Below, piece by piece: positions 1-8,206 of a stretch of 64,000 nucleotides of DNA. Location of the stretch: NCBI GenBank assembly GCA_039025395.1, contig JBCCOK010000018.1, positions 1 to 64,000 of the forward strand, read 5' to 3'. The DNA comes from Hoeflea_A sp039025395. Lineage in GTDB: Bacteria; Pseudomonadota; Alphaproteobacteria; Rhizobiales; Rhizobiaceae. Below the pieces are notes generated by a model that worked only from the letters and a program-made list of their open reading frames with translations, made no database searches and was not told the origin of the DNA. The position numbers and the translations under genes are program-made. Every line of letters starts with the position of its first letter. The stretch's first letter is position 1.

Positions 1-1023
1 CGCCGAACACCGATTACGCCTGCCGATGCCGCTCGCCTGATTGAACAGGGCTTCTCGATAGCTGTGGAGACAAGCAGCAAGCGGATTTTCGAAGACGCGC
101 TTTATCGTAAAGCAGGCTGTTCCATTGTCGCAGCCGGAAGTTGGACAGGCGCTGATCCTGATGCGCTTATCGTCGGCCTGAAAGAACTTCCTCCAGAACC
201 GCCGGCGCTGCAAAACCGAATGACGCATTTTGCCCATATCTTCAAGGATCAGCACGGCTGGCGGGAGGAACTCGAACGTTTCCGCTCCGGCGGCGGCACA
301 CTGTATGACATCGAATACCTCGTTCGTGCCGATGGCCGGCGCGTCGCCGCGTTCGGCTATTGGGCCGGCTGGATGGGAGCAGCGCTTGCCATATGGCGGC
401 ATATGGCGCGGATTTTGGGAGAGAGCGGCCCTGAAACCGGTCTAAATAGTTTTGACAGCCGCCATCAGGTCGAGGACGAAATAAGAAGGCTTGCGGAACG
501 CATTGGCAAATCACCGCGCTGCATCGTTGTAGGTGCAAAGGGGCGTTCCGGCTCCGGTGCCATTGACGCCTTGGCGCACGCCGGATGCGACGTGACAAAA
601 TGGGACAAGGAAGAAACGGCAGACCTCGATCGTGGGGCGCTGATGGCGCACGATCTACTGGTCAACTGCGTTCTTGTCACAGGCCCGGGCCTGACGCTTG
701 TGACCGGCGACGACTTCGCCCGGCCTGCAGCACGTATGATGACGATTGCCGATGTGTCATGCGACCCGTTGAGCGACTACAATCCCCTGCCCCTTTATGA
801 CCAACCGACGTCTTGGGCGCGGCCCTTCATTGAGGTCGGCAAAAACAGCAAGGATGTTGTCGTCGAACTGACGGCGATCGACAATTTGCCTTCGCTGATA
901 CCGTTAGAGGCGTCCGAGGACTTTTCACGTCAATTTGCACCTGTTCTGCTGACCTTTGATCATGGTGAAGAGTGGCAGGCGGCCCGGCAGGTGTTTGAGG
1001 ACAAGCTCAGAGACGCGCGTTAA
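1..1023 (+). CDS. Saccharopine dehydrogenase (NAD+, L-lysine-forming), 3' part of gene
   Basis: The frame is open from base 1 to the stop at 1021-1023, so the gene starts outside the window. A GTG at 64 is in frame, but the 21 codons before it also read like the family (RRTPITPADAARLIEQGFS), so it is not the start. The visible 340 residues resemble LYS1-type saccharopine dehydrogenases, which interconvert saccharopine with lysine plus 2-oxoglutarate. A dinucleotide-binding motif GAKGRSGSGA is present mid-protein, followed by the conserved stretch TIADVSCDP. It converges on the next gene with only 6 bases between stops. The family call is good; the direction of the reaction in vivo is inferred from the family. 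Confidence 0.85.
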   Translation, partial: RRTPITPADAARLIEQGFSIAVETSSKRIFEDALYRKAGCSIVAAGSWTGADPDALIVGLKELPPEPPALQNRMTHFAHIFKDQHGWREELERFRSGGGTLYDIEYLVRADGRRVAAFGYWAGWMGAALAIWRHMARILGESGPETGLNSFDSRHQVEDEIRRLAERIGKSPRCIVVGAKGRSGSGAIDALAHAGCDVTKWDKEETADLDRGALMAHDLLVNCVLVTGPGLTLVTGDDFARPAARMMTIADVSCDPLSDYNPLPLYDQPTSWARPFIEVGKNSKDVVVELTAIDNLPSLIPLEASEDFSRQFAPVLLTFDHGEEWQAARQVFEDKLRDAR

Positions 1024-1029
1024 AGAAGG

Positions 1030-2022
1030 TCAGCTTACGGTCGGCGCCGTCGTCGCCTTGAACTTCGACATAAGGTATGGTCCTGAGAGCACCGGATCGT
1101 ACTTCGAGACTTCGCCAGCGGATAGGCAGGATTGGAGGGCCTCTATGCTGGTGTGCCAGTTTGGCTGGTGAAAGAAGGCAAAACTCTGTCGCCTCTGTAG
1201 CCCGCCCTCATCCGGCGGCGGATTGACCACGCGGTGAAGGGTGGAAACCCAGCGGTCATTGGTCCAGCGCGCCATGAGGTCGCCGATGTTGATGACGAAG
1301 GTGTCGGCGAGTGCCGGCACGGGGGTCCAGTTGCCGTCTGGGGAAACGATTTCAAGGCCCTTCGAACCGGTTTGCGGCAACAGGATCGTCAGACTGCCAT
1401 AGTCCGTATGCGCACCGGCGCGAAGCTGGCCCGCTTTCGGAGCATTGGTCTGCTCGGGGTAGTTCAATGCACGCAATGCGCTGATTGGCGCATCGATGTA
1501 TGGGTCGAAGTGATTCTCCGGCAATTCCAGCGCTACCGCAAACAGCCGCATAATGCGGCCGGCAAGGTCTTCCATTGACCGGTAATAGGCTTTCCAGGCT
1601 TGGACAAAACCGGCGGGTTCTTCGGGCCAGATCGTTTTGGCGTAACAGAAGCCCAAGGCTTCCGGATCGTCCATTCCGCTTGGCACCGTCAAAGGACCGC
1701 CATTGAAGCTTTCCTTGAGATCCGACGGCGTATCGACGCCCCTCGATTTTGCCAAGGCTTCTGTTTCGGGCCCGAGATAGCCGTAGGGATAGCCTTCAAA
1801 GGGTGCTTTGGCCTTTTGCTTTATGTCGGCGGGAAGGCTGAAGAATTGGATTGCCAGATCCCAGAGCGCGTTGATGGTGTGTTCCGGTACGCCATGATTA
1901 CCGATGGCGAGAAATCCGGATTGCTGGCAGATGGCGTCGACTTCGTGTCCGATTTTTCGCTTTCCGATTTCGTCGGACCGCTCGAATGCGCCGAGATCGA
2001 CCACCGGAAATGATGTTGTCAT
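1030..2022 (-). CDS. Isopenicillin N synthase-like Fe(II)/2-oxoglutarate oxygenase
   Basis: 330-residue non-heme iron oxygenase of the isopenicillin N synthase/2OG-Fe(II) family. The N-terminal part (FPVVDLGAF, GFLAIGNHGV) is the DIOX_N signature. The iron ligands are His205 and Asp207 (AHTDYGS) and His263 (TLHRVVNP). Arg278-x-Ser280 (RRQS) is the 2-oxoglutarate carboxylate site. The frame extends 30 codons upstream to 2112, but the family start fits the ATG at 2022 (MTTSFPVVDL). The substrate cannot be deduced; many rhizobial paralogues act on small metabolites or remain untested. It converges on the saccharopine dehydrogenase gene. Confidence 0.85.
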   Translation of the reverse strand: MTTSFPVVDLGAFERSDEIGKRKIGHEVDAICQQSGFLAIGNHGVPEHTINALWDLAIQFFSLPADIKQKAKAPFEGYPYGYLGPETEALAKSRGVDTPSDLKESFNGGPLTVPSGMDDPEALGFCYAKTIWPEEPAGFVQAWKAYYRSMEDLAGRIMRLFAVALELPENHFDPYIDAPISALRALNYPEQTNAPKAGQLRAGAHTDYGSLTILLPQTGSKGLEIVSPDGNWTPVPALADTFVINIGDLMARWTNDRWVSTLHRVVNPPPDEGGLQRRQSFAFFHQPNWHTSIEALQSCLSAGEVSKYDPVLSGPYLMSKFKATTAPTVS

Positions 2023-2194
2023 GTTTGCGCTCACAATGTCCACGAGACTGGCAGCCGACCATATTGCCGGTGCGCAGTCAACGTTTCCAGGTGAACGAAC
2101 AGCGGGGTTCAAACACCATTTCTTCCGGCCGGTTTGGGCCGTCGGACAACGGGCAGTAAGGCAATGCCGTCTCGAAGCGGAAGACCAGAACGCG

Positions 2195-2704
2195 TCAGAG
2201 ACGGTAAAGAATCTGGTCGTTCCAAAAGCGGTCGAGGCGCTGCAGTGCCTTGTTCATCTTCTGAAACTCGTCGGCGTTGATCCCGCCAACCTGCTCGATC
2301 GAACCGATGTGACGTTCATAAAGGCCTTCCACGATTTCGGCGACCGCACTGCCTTTTTCCGTCAGGCTGATGCGAACCGATCGACGATCGACATCAGATC
2401 TCTGATGGTTGATAAAGCCCAGATCCACAAGCTTCTTCAGGTTATACGAAACATTCGAGCCCAGATAATAACCGCGCGAACGAAGTTCGCCGGCTGTCAG
2501 TTCCGAATTGCCGATGTTGAAGAGCAAAAGCGCCTGAATTGCATTGATATCGCTGCGGCCGTTGCGCTCGAACTCATCCTTGATGACGTCCAGAAGACGT
2601 CGGTGCAGCCGCTCGACCAGCTGCAATGATTCCATATAAAGGTCGCGCAACGCGTCCTTGCTCTGTGCCTGCGGCTCGGAGTCCGCGTGCCAACTGTTTA
2701 CCAT
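2195..2704 (-). CDS. ldtR: MarR-family winged-helix regulator, LdtR-like
   Basis: 169-residue MarR-type regulator. The central part has the winged-helix layout: ELTAGELRSRGYYLGSNVSY as helix-turn-helix, then the DRRSVRISLTEKG wing. It resembles LdtR, described in Liberibacter as a regulator of an L,D-transpeptidase and of stress tolerance; the GYYLGSNVSYNLKKLVD segment is the basis for that choice. A MarR dimer normally binds a short palindrome near its own promoter. Two candidate elements lie upstream: a perfect 6-3-6 palindrome at 2820-2834 and a leader hairpin at 2710-2749. An L,D-transpeptidase gene is present 47 kb away. The family call is firm; the LdtR assignment is from remembered similarity. 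Confidence 0.8.
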   Translation of the reverse strand: MVNSWHADSEPQAQSKDALRDLYMESLQLVERLHRRLLDVIKDEFERNGRSDINAIQALLLFNIGNSELTAGELRSRGYYLGSNVSYNLKKLVDLGFINHQRSDVDRRSVRISLTEKGSAVAEIVEGLYERHIGSIEQVGGINADEFQKMNKALQRLDRFWNDQILYRL

Positions 2705-2709
2705 TGTAC

Positions 2710-2749
2710 TGCCTCACTGTTGTTCTGGTGGTTTTTCCACCTTGAGGCA
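2710..2749 (-). promoter_or_regulatory. Leader hairpin overlapping the ldtR ribosome binding site
   Basis: TGCCTCA (2710-2716) pairs exactly with TGAGGCA (2743-2749), and inside it GGTGG (2727-2731) pairs with CCACC (2737-2741) around five T. On the minus strand the outer stem contains the only Shine-Dalgarno-like sequence (GTGAGG) before the ldtR ATG at 2704. The structure could hide the ribosome site, or the DNA palindrome could be an operator. Confidence 0.45.
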
Positions 2750-2819
2750 CAGCCTATCGAATACGTCTAAAATCCAACTTAAAATGCAATATTAACAGAT
2801 GGTTATCGCGCCTAAAACC

Positions 2820-2834
2820 GATTCAAAGTGAATC
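2820..2834. promoter_or_regulatory. Palindrome, candidate MarR operator
   Basis: GATTCA-AAG-TGAATC is a perfect 15-bp inverted repeat about 115 bp upstream of the LdtR-like start and 6 bp past the stop of the upstream gene. Size and symmetry suit a MarR dimer. That LdtR binds it is inference. Confidence 0.4.
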
Positions 2835-2839
2835 ATATC

Positions 2840-3265
2840 TTACTCAAGCTGTTCACTGCTGCGCTTCGACAAATACAGCGCAAGACGGAAGACGCCGTAA
2901 ATCACAGCGACAACAATATGGACGGCGATCTTCATCCAATCGTCACCGTAGATCTCGCGAAACGGACCGTGCATGGCAATTTCTATCAATGCTGCAACCA
3001 GCCACACCACCGGCCCCCAGGAAACAATCATCCAAAGACCGATGCCTGCAACCGGCCAGAGGACAGCGAGGCTGGCGGCGGCAATCTTCCAGTGCACCGG
3101 TAACAGGTCGAAGCGCCAGGCACCGCCTTCGGCAATGCCGATCAAAAGCGACCAGTATCGCAATCCCGCGATCAGGCAAAAAATCGCAATGATGCGGTGG
3201 AAGAGATTAAACGCGAATTCGAGATTGGTTGGCCGCGGCGCACTGGGATCGACGAAATCACTCAT
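2840..3265 (-). CDS. DUF6163-like inner-membrane protein
   Basis: 141-residue protein with about four hydrophobic segments (FHRIIAIFCLIAGLRYW, IAAASLAVLWPVAGIGLWMI, VVWLVAALIEIAM, MKIAVHIVVAVIYGVFRLAL). It looks like the small rhizobial membrane family DUF6163; no enzymatic motif is visible. Its ATG overlaps the stop of the enoyl-CoA hydratase-like gene by four bases (ATGA), so the two are translationally coupled, and the LdtR-like gene follows on the same strand. Function unknown. Confidence 0.7.
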   Translation of the reverse strand: MSDFVDPSAPRPTNLEFAFNLFHRIIAIFCLIAGLRYWSLLIGIAEGGAWRFDLLPVHWKIAAASLAVLWPVAGIGLWMIVSWGPVVWLVAALIEIAMHGPFREIYGDDWMKIAVHIVVAVIYGVFRLALYLSKRSSEQLE

Positions 3266-4320
3266 TGCACACCCGACAATTCGGTGATCTCGTCATCGGT
3301 GAGCGGTTTGAAATAGGCATCGACAGCGGCTTCGGTGACGTCCTTGATGGTCTTGGGATCCCAAACCGGATCATTGGTTTTATCGACAATGACGGCGCGA
3401 ATGCCCTCGACAAACTCGTGCCCACGCAACATGCGCACAAGAATGCGGAATTCCATGCGCATGCATTCGTTGAGATCCAGTTTCAGCCCTTCGTGAAGCT
3501 GACGGAAGGCCACCGACATGCTGGTTGGAGACTTTTCCCGCATCGCCTCGAGAGCGTTTTTCGCCGTTTGACTTTCTGCTTTGGCCGCATCGAGCTGCCG
3601 TATGATCTCACAAACCGAAGGGGCTGAAAACAGTTGTTCAATTTCATCGTGATCGAGCTTGCCCTCCGACATCGCCTGACGCTCGTCATACTTTTCCAAC
3701 ACTGCGCTTGCATCATCCGAGCGCATTAGCGCGTCTTGGAGATCGTCCAATTTGTCGGCCTTCACGAAGTGAGTGGCAATGCCGCTTTCTATGGCGTCGG
3801 CCGCGCGGATGCGCGCGCCGGTCAGTGCCAGATAGAGGCCAAATTTCTTCGGCAAGCGCGGCAGAAAATGGCTGCCGCCCACATCGGGGAAAAATCCGAT
3901 GCCGACCTCGGGCATGGCGAAAACCGCATTCTCGGTCATGACCCGATACTTACCGTGTACGGCCACCCCAACGCCGCCACCCATTATGATCCCGTCGATA
4001 AACGCGATTATCGGCTTGGGAAAACTACCCATTCGTGCGTTCAGCCGATATTCGTCGCGAAAGAAATCAAAGTGCGGATGGCCGGACTTGGCCATGTCGT
4101 AGAGCTCCAGCAGATCGCCGCCTGCGCTAAAAGCGCGGCCTTCGCCCTTGACGACAATATGCCTGACGTTGTCGTCAGCCTCCCATGCATCCAGGGCTGC
4201 TTCGATAGCGATCACCATGGCGCCGTTGATGGCATTCAGGGCTTCGGGGCGCGTCATAGTGATGACGCCGACCGCACCTTTGACCGCGAATGCAATGTCA
4301 TCTTCGGCGCCGAATGCCAT
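3262..4320 (-). CDS. Enoyl-CoA hydratase/isomerase family, probable 3-hydroxyisobutyryl-CoA hydrolase
   Basis: 352 residues, longer than a normal crotonase (about 260), which fits the 3-hydroxyisobutyryl-CoA hydrolase subfamily (valine catabolism). The crotonase core is clear: MTRPEALNAINGAM near the N-terminus, GRAFSAGGDL for the first oxyanion-hole half, IMGGGVGVAVHGKYRV for the second, and FAMPEVGIGFFPDVGGSHFLPRL with the Glu and Asp typical of hydrolases. The C-terminal extension (SMSVAFRQLHEGLKLDLNEC) is subfamily-specific. The frame runs upstream to 4374, but the ATG at 4320 has a GGAG 8 bases ahead. It is coupled to the DUF6163-like gene. Confidence 0.85.
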   Translation of the reverse strand: MAFGAEDDIAFAVKGAVGVITMTRPEALNAINGAMVIAIEAALDAWEADDNVRHIVVKGEGRAFSAGGDLLELYDMAKSGHPHFDFFRDEYRLNARMGSFPKPIIAFIDGIIMGGGVGVAVHGKYRVMTENAVFAMPEVGIGFFPDVGGSHFLPRLPKKFGLYLALTGARIRAADAIESGIATHFVKADKLDDLQDALMRSDDASAVLEKYDERQAMSEGKLDHDEIEQLFSAPSVCEIIRQLDAAKAESQTAKNALEAMREKSPTSMSVAFRQLHEGLKLDLNECMRMEFRILVRMLRGHEFVEGIRAVIVDKTNDPVWDPKTIKDVTEAAVDAYFKPLTDDEITELSGVQ

Positions 4321-4495
4321 GATCGTGGCTCCATTTCTTACCTGCCTGTACCCCGCTCTAACCGCTTTGCCCACGCGATGGAAGCGTTGGATTGCGCCGG
4401 CGCGCAGGGAAACGCCGATCGCAAAGGTTGACCGTTGGCACGGGACGACAGCTCATGTTAGAAGACTTCCAGAGTAAGACATCGATCAGAGTGCC

Positions 4496-5521
4496 ATGAA
4501 CCGTTTCGATAAAGCGCCGCTTACCCGCCGCACCGTGGATCAAATTACCGGCGGCTGCCGCATGCGCCGCAATCGCAAGGCTGAATGGACCCGACGGCTT
4601 GTACAGGAAAGCACTCTGACTGTCAGTGACCTGATCCTGCCCTTGTTTCTGATGCCAGGTCAAAACCAACGTGAAGACATCGCAGCCATGCCCGGCGTGC
4701 AGCGCCTCTCACCGGACCTTGCGGTGAAAAAGGCGGAAGAGGCCGCAAAGCTCGGAATCCCGGCCATCGCAACCTTTCCAAATATTGATCTGGAACTGCG
4801 CGACGAAACGGGATCCAACATTCTTGCCCACGACAATTTGATCAACGAAGCGACGCGGCTGATCAAAAAGGAAGTGCCTGAAATCGGCATCATTACTGAT
4901 GTGGCGCTCGATCCCTTTACTGACCATGGCCACGACGGCATCCTGCGGGAAGGCGTAATCGTCAATGACGAGACCGTTGCGCAACTTGCTGACGCGGCGG
5001 TTCTCCAGGCCGATGCCGGTTCAGACATTATCGCGCCGTCCGACATGATGGACGGACGTATCGGCGCAATCCGTGAAGCTCTGGATACGAACGGATTTAC
5101 CGACGTGGGTATCCTTTCCTATGCGACCAAGTTTGCCTCGGCGTTTTACGGCCCCTACCGCGAGGCGATTGGCACAGACGGTCTCCTGAAGGGCGATAAG
5201 CGAACCTATTACATCGATCCCCACAACAGTGACGAAGCGGTGCGCGACGCTGCCCTCGACGTCGAAGAAGGGGCGGACATGCTCATGGTCAAACCGGGCC
5301 TGCCCTATCTCGATATCATCTGGCGTTTGAAGGAGAGTTTCGCGATGCCGACTTTCGCCTATCAGGTTTCGGGTGAGTATTCGATGATCAAAGCCGCAGC
5401 CACGAATGGCTGGATCGATGGCGAAGGCGCCATGATGGAAAGTCTGTTCGCATTCAAACGCGCAGGTTGCGATGGCATCATGTCATATTTTGCCGAAGAG
5501 GCCGCAGCCCTGTTGAGATAG
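4496..5521 (+). CDS. hemB: Delta-aminolevulinic acid dehydratase (porphobilinogen synthase)
   Basis: 341 residues, the normal HemB length. It condenses two 5-aminolevulinate molecules to porphobilinogen in tetrapyrrole synthesis. The two active-site lysines are Lys212 (SYATKFASAFYGPYR) and Lys266 (MLMVKPGLPYLD). The metal loop reads ALDPFTDHGHDG: the cysteines of zinc enzymes are replaced by aspartates, the pattern of Asp-rich, magnesium-type HemB as in Bradyrhizobium. It is transcribed divergently from the 3-hydroxyisobutyryl-CoA hydrolase-like gene, with 175 bp between starts. Confidence 0.97.
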   Translation: MNRFDKAPLTRRTVDQITGGCRMRRNRKAEWTRRLVQESTLTVSDLILPLFLMPGQNQREDIAAMPGVQRLSPDLAVKKAEEAAKLGIPAIATFPNIDLELRDETGSNILAHDNLINEATRLIKKEVPEIGIITDVALDPFTDHGHDGILREGVIVNDETVAQLADAAVLQADAGSDIIAPSDMMDGRIGAIREALDTNGFTDVGILSYATKFASAFYGPYREAIGTDGLLKGDKRTYYIDPHNSDEAVRDAALDVEEGADMLMVKPGLPYLDIIWRLKESFAMPTFAYQVSGEYSMIKAAATNGWIDGEGAMMESLFAFKRAGCDGIMSYFAEEAAALLR

Positions 5522-5659
5522 CGCTTCCTGATGAAGACTTGAACAGCAGGGCGGCAATGCCCACCTGCCATACGACATGTGCAATACCGATTGGTTCGTG
5601 CGGCCGATGGTACGACGTGCGTTTGAAGCGGTACGTCCACTGATCATGGAGAAAAGGCG

Positions 5660-6136
5660 ATGACGCGATCCGATGCAACGGCACAGAAAGTGTTGGAAAT
5701 GGATCCGGATCTGGACTCATGGAAACGCTATTCGGGCGTGCGCTCGCGGCGTGTCATGGCGTTCTTTATCGATTACGCCTTGGTGTTGGTACTCTGTGTG
5801 CCGGTGGCCATACTTGTGTTTTTTCTTGGCGTTTTCACGCTCGGTCTCGGCTGGATGCTGTATTCGGTGCTTTTCGTCATCGTTGCCCTTCCTTATGTCG
5901 GTCTGACGCTCGGCGGCTACAGGCAGGCAACGCCTGGAATGCAGATAATGGGTATCCGCATGATCCGGACCGACGGCGAAGACGTCGATCCAATGCTCGC
6001 CATGGTTCATGCGGTTCTTTTCTGGATCGGCAACGTCATCTTCATCCCCATCCTGCTGATCTGCCTTGTCACGGAGCGAAAGCGACTGCTGCATGACATT
6101 CTGCTTGGCGTTGTCGTGCTGCGCGATGATTTCTAG
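5660..6136 (+). CDS. RDD-family membrane protein
   Basis: 158-residue integral membrane protein with the RDD signature: arginine early (SGVRSRRVMAFFIDY), with Asp in the first membrane helix (FFIDYALVLVLCVPVAILVFF). A second helix follows (TLGLGWMLYSVLFVIVALPYVGL), then the family block GYRQATPGMQIMGIRMI and a last helix (VLFWIGNVIFIPILLIC). Family function is poorly defined; some members are proposed transporters. It sits between hemB and an SLC13 permease on the same strand, with gaps of 138 and 202 bp, so an operon is not certain. Confidence 0.85.
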   Translation: MTRSDATAQKVLEMDPDLDSWKRYSGVRSRRVMAFFIDYALVLVLCVPVAILVFFLGVFTLGLGWMLYSVLFVIVALPYVGLTLGGYRQATPGMQIMGIRMIRTDGEDVDPMLAMVHAVLFWIGNVIFIPILLICLVTERKRLLHDILLGVVVLRDDF

Positions 6137-6167
6137 ATTTCAGTCTTTGGCATTGGATACTGAAATC
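6136..6167. repeat. Inverted repeat just after the RDD gene
   Basis: GATTTCAGT (6136-6144) and ACTGAAATC (6159-6167) are exact inverted copies around a 14-base loop, starting at the last base of the RDD stop codon. No T-run follows, so it is not a classical terminator. It may protect the 3' end of the transcript. Confidence 0.4.
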
Positions 6168-6338
6168 GCAAGCTAACCTCCAATTCGGCAAAGCTTCAAT
6201 AACGTTGCTGGGTTGACAGCAGCCACGGCCAGCTCTCGGCCAATTTCGTCTCAAAACCGCAACAAGCCGCTTTGATCCCCGCACAGTCACGGATAAAATT
6301 GCAACCGGGGCGAGACAGCACGCGGTGCAAGGCTGGCT

Positions 6339-8177
6339 ATGCAGGAATTTCATTTACTGGCGACCTTCGTCATCATCGGGTTGACGATTATCGTCTACGC
6401 GTCAGAGCGGTTTTCAATGGAAGCCGTTTCGTTGGCGAGTCTGACGGTCGTCCTTCTTCTGTTCGGCTTGTTTCCCTACACTACGTCAGACGGCATCGAA
6501 TTGGGGCCTTCTCGCCTGCTGGCGGGCTTTTCCGATCCGGCCCTTGCCACGGTCATCGCATTGCTGATTGTCGGCCAGGGTTTGTTTGCGACAGATGCAA
6601 TCGACGGACCCGCCCGCAGTATCGGAAAGCTTGGTGGCAGCAGCGGTAAGCGCACCATTTTCATAGTCATTGTTGCGGCAGGCGTCTTGAGCGCTTTCCT
6701 TAACAACACGCCAGTCGTGGTAATCTTCATCCCGATCCTGACGGTCATCGCAGCACAACGCAGCTATCCAGCCTATCGCGTCTTTATGCCGCTTTCCTAT
6801 TTGTGCATTCTCGGCGGCATGACCACGCTGCTGGGTTCGTCGACCAATCTGATTGCCGCGGGCGTGGCAGCAGAATACGGCATCAACATTCGATTTTTCG
6901 ACCTTACGGCCATGGGATCGATGCTGGCGGTTGTCGGCGGTCTTTACGTCCTTTTGATCATGCCGTCGGTCATGCGGGAGCGGCCATCGGTTATGGCACG
7001 CGAAGACTCGACAAGAGGTGCGCAGTTTATTGGAGAAATCCCGGTTGGCCCGGGCCATCCGTTCATCGGGCTGAAATCAAAGGCCGGTATGTTTCCCGGT
7101 ATCAACGACCTTACGCCACGTCTCATGCACCGGCGCGACGTTCCCATTCTGCCGCCTTTTGAAGACATCACGATCTCGGCTGGCGACACGCTGGTGGTGA
7201 CCGGAACGCGGCGCGCGTTTTCCCGAGCGCTTGCGCTTGGAAGTGCGGTCGCCGAGGGCGATGCGCCTGGCGATCCCGACGAGACGGCCGATGACGGCGC
7301 CGAAAGCCAGCGCCCGGGACCGGACTACCATCTTGTCGAAGCCGTTGTTGCGCCGGGATCCCGATTTGCCGGCCGGACCATTCAGCTTTCCGGCATCAGG
7401 GCGCGATACGGCGTGTCGGTGTTCGGTGTTCAGCGCAAGAGCCGCATGGCCCGCATGCCGCTGTCTGAGATCCGGCTGGAACCCGGCGACACTCTGCTAT
7501 TGGGGGGAAATTACGAACAATTGCTGCGATTGCGCGGCGATCACGATCTGTTGTTGCTCGAACACTCTGCGGAACCGGTGCCGCAAACGCGAAAGGCGGC
7601 GATCGCCTTTGCGATCTTCATGGGGATCATCGTCTTGTCGGCGTTCAACATATTGCCGATCGTGGTCAGCGCGATTACCGGCGCAGTGCTCATGCTCGCC
7701 TTCGGCTGCCTGACGATCTACCAGGCGGCGCGCGCTTTCGACCGGCAGGTTTTCCTTCTCGTCGGCTCCTCGATTGCGCTGGCAACCGCCCTCCAGGGCA
7801 CCGGCGGCGCCGCCCTGATCGCCGACAGTACCGTCGAAGCGCTGGCCGGTGCGTCCGTTCCAATTGTGCTTTCGCTGCTGTTTCTGGTGATGGCAGTGAC
7901 GACAAACCTTTTGAGCAACAACGCCACGGCAGTTCTGTTCATGCCAATCGCACTGGGTGTCGCCTCACGCCTCGGCGCGCCGCAGGAAGCGTTCGTTGCG
8001 GCGGTCATTTTTGCAGCGAACGCCAGTTTCGCCACACCTATCGGTTATCAGACCAACCTGCTTGTCATGGGACCCGGTCACTACGGATTTCGCGATTTTT
8101 TACGCGCCGGTCTTCCCCTTGTTGTGATCATCTGGTTAACATTTTCCCTTATTGCACCGTGGTATTATGGATTATAG
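6339..8177 (+). CDS. SLC13-family permease with two TrkA-C domains
   Basis: 612-residue transporter with two membrane halves separated by a soluble insert. The first half carries LNNTPVVVIFIPILTVIA and LGSSTNLIAAG, and the second LLSNNATAVLFMPIALG and FATPIGYQTNLLVMGPG; these SNN/NTP and SxxTNL motifs are typical of the divalent-anion:sodium symporter family. The insert (about residues 225-405) contains two TrkA-C-like regions, the first ending GDTLVVTGTRRAF and the second GDTLLLGGNYEQL. Related proteins carry sulfate or other anions; the substrate here is not determined. The start ATG follows AAGGCTGGCT. The 3' end overlaps the frame of the next gene but stops 29 bp before its probable start. 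Confidence 0.88.
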   Translation: MQEFHLLATFVIIGLTIIVYASERFSMEAVSLASLTVVLLLFGLFPYTTSDGIELGPSRLLAGFSDPALATVIALLIVGQGLFATDAIDGPARSIGKLGGSSGKRTIFIVIVAAGVLSAFLNNTPVVVIFIPILTVIAAQRSYPAYRVFMPLSYLCILGGMTTLLGSSTNLIAAGVAAEYGINIRFFDLTAMGSMLAVVGGLYVLLIMPSVMRERPSVMAREDSTRGAQFIGEIPVGPGHPFIGLKSKAGMFPGINDLTPRLMHRRDVPILPPFEDITISAGDTLVVTGTRRAFSRALALGSAVAEGDAPGDPDETADDGAESQRPGPDYHLVEAVVAPGSRFAGRTIQLSGIRARYGVSVFGVQRKSRMARMPLSEIRLEPGDTLLLGGNYEQLLRLRGDHDLLLLEHSAEPVPQTRKAAIAFAIFMGIIVLSAFNILPIVVSAITGAVLMLAFGCLTIYQAARAFDRQVFLLVGSSIALATALQGTGGAALIADSTVEALAGASVPIVLSLLFLVMAVTTNLLSNNATAVLFMPIALGVASRLGAPQEAFVAAVIFAANASFATPIGYQTNLLVMGPGHYGFRDFLRAGLPLVVIIWLTFSLIAPWYYGL

Positions 8178-8206
8178 TCCCGAGCAGAAGGAGTCGCTCT
8201 CACTCT

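Noticed and set aside
64..1023. GTG at 64 as start of the saccharopine dehydrogenase gene
   Set aside because: The frame is open to base 1 and the upstream codons match the family, so the gene is cut by the window edge.
6137..6338. Possible riboswitch before the SLC13 permease
   Set aside because: I looked for a B12 box and other conserved cores and found none; only scattered short stems.
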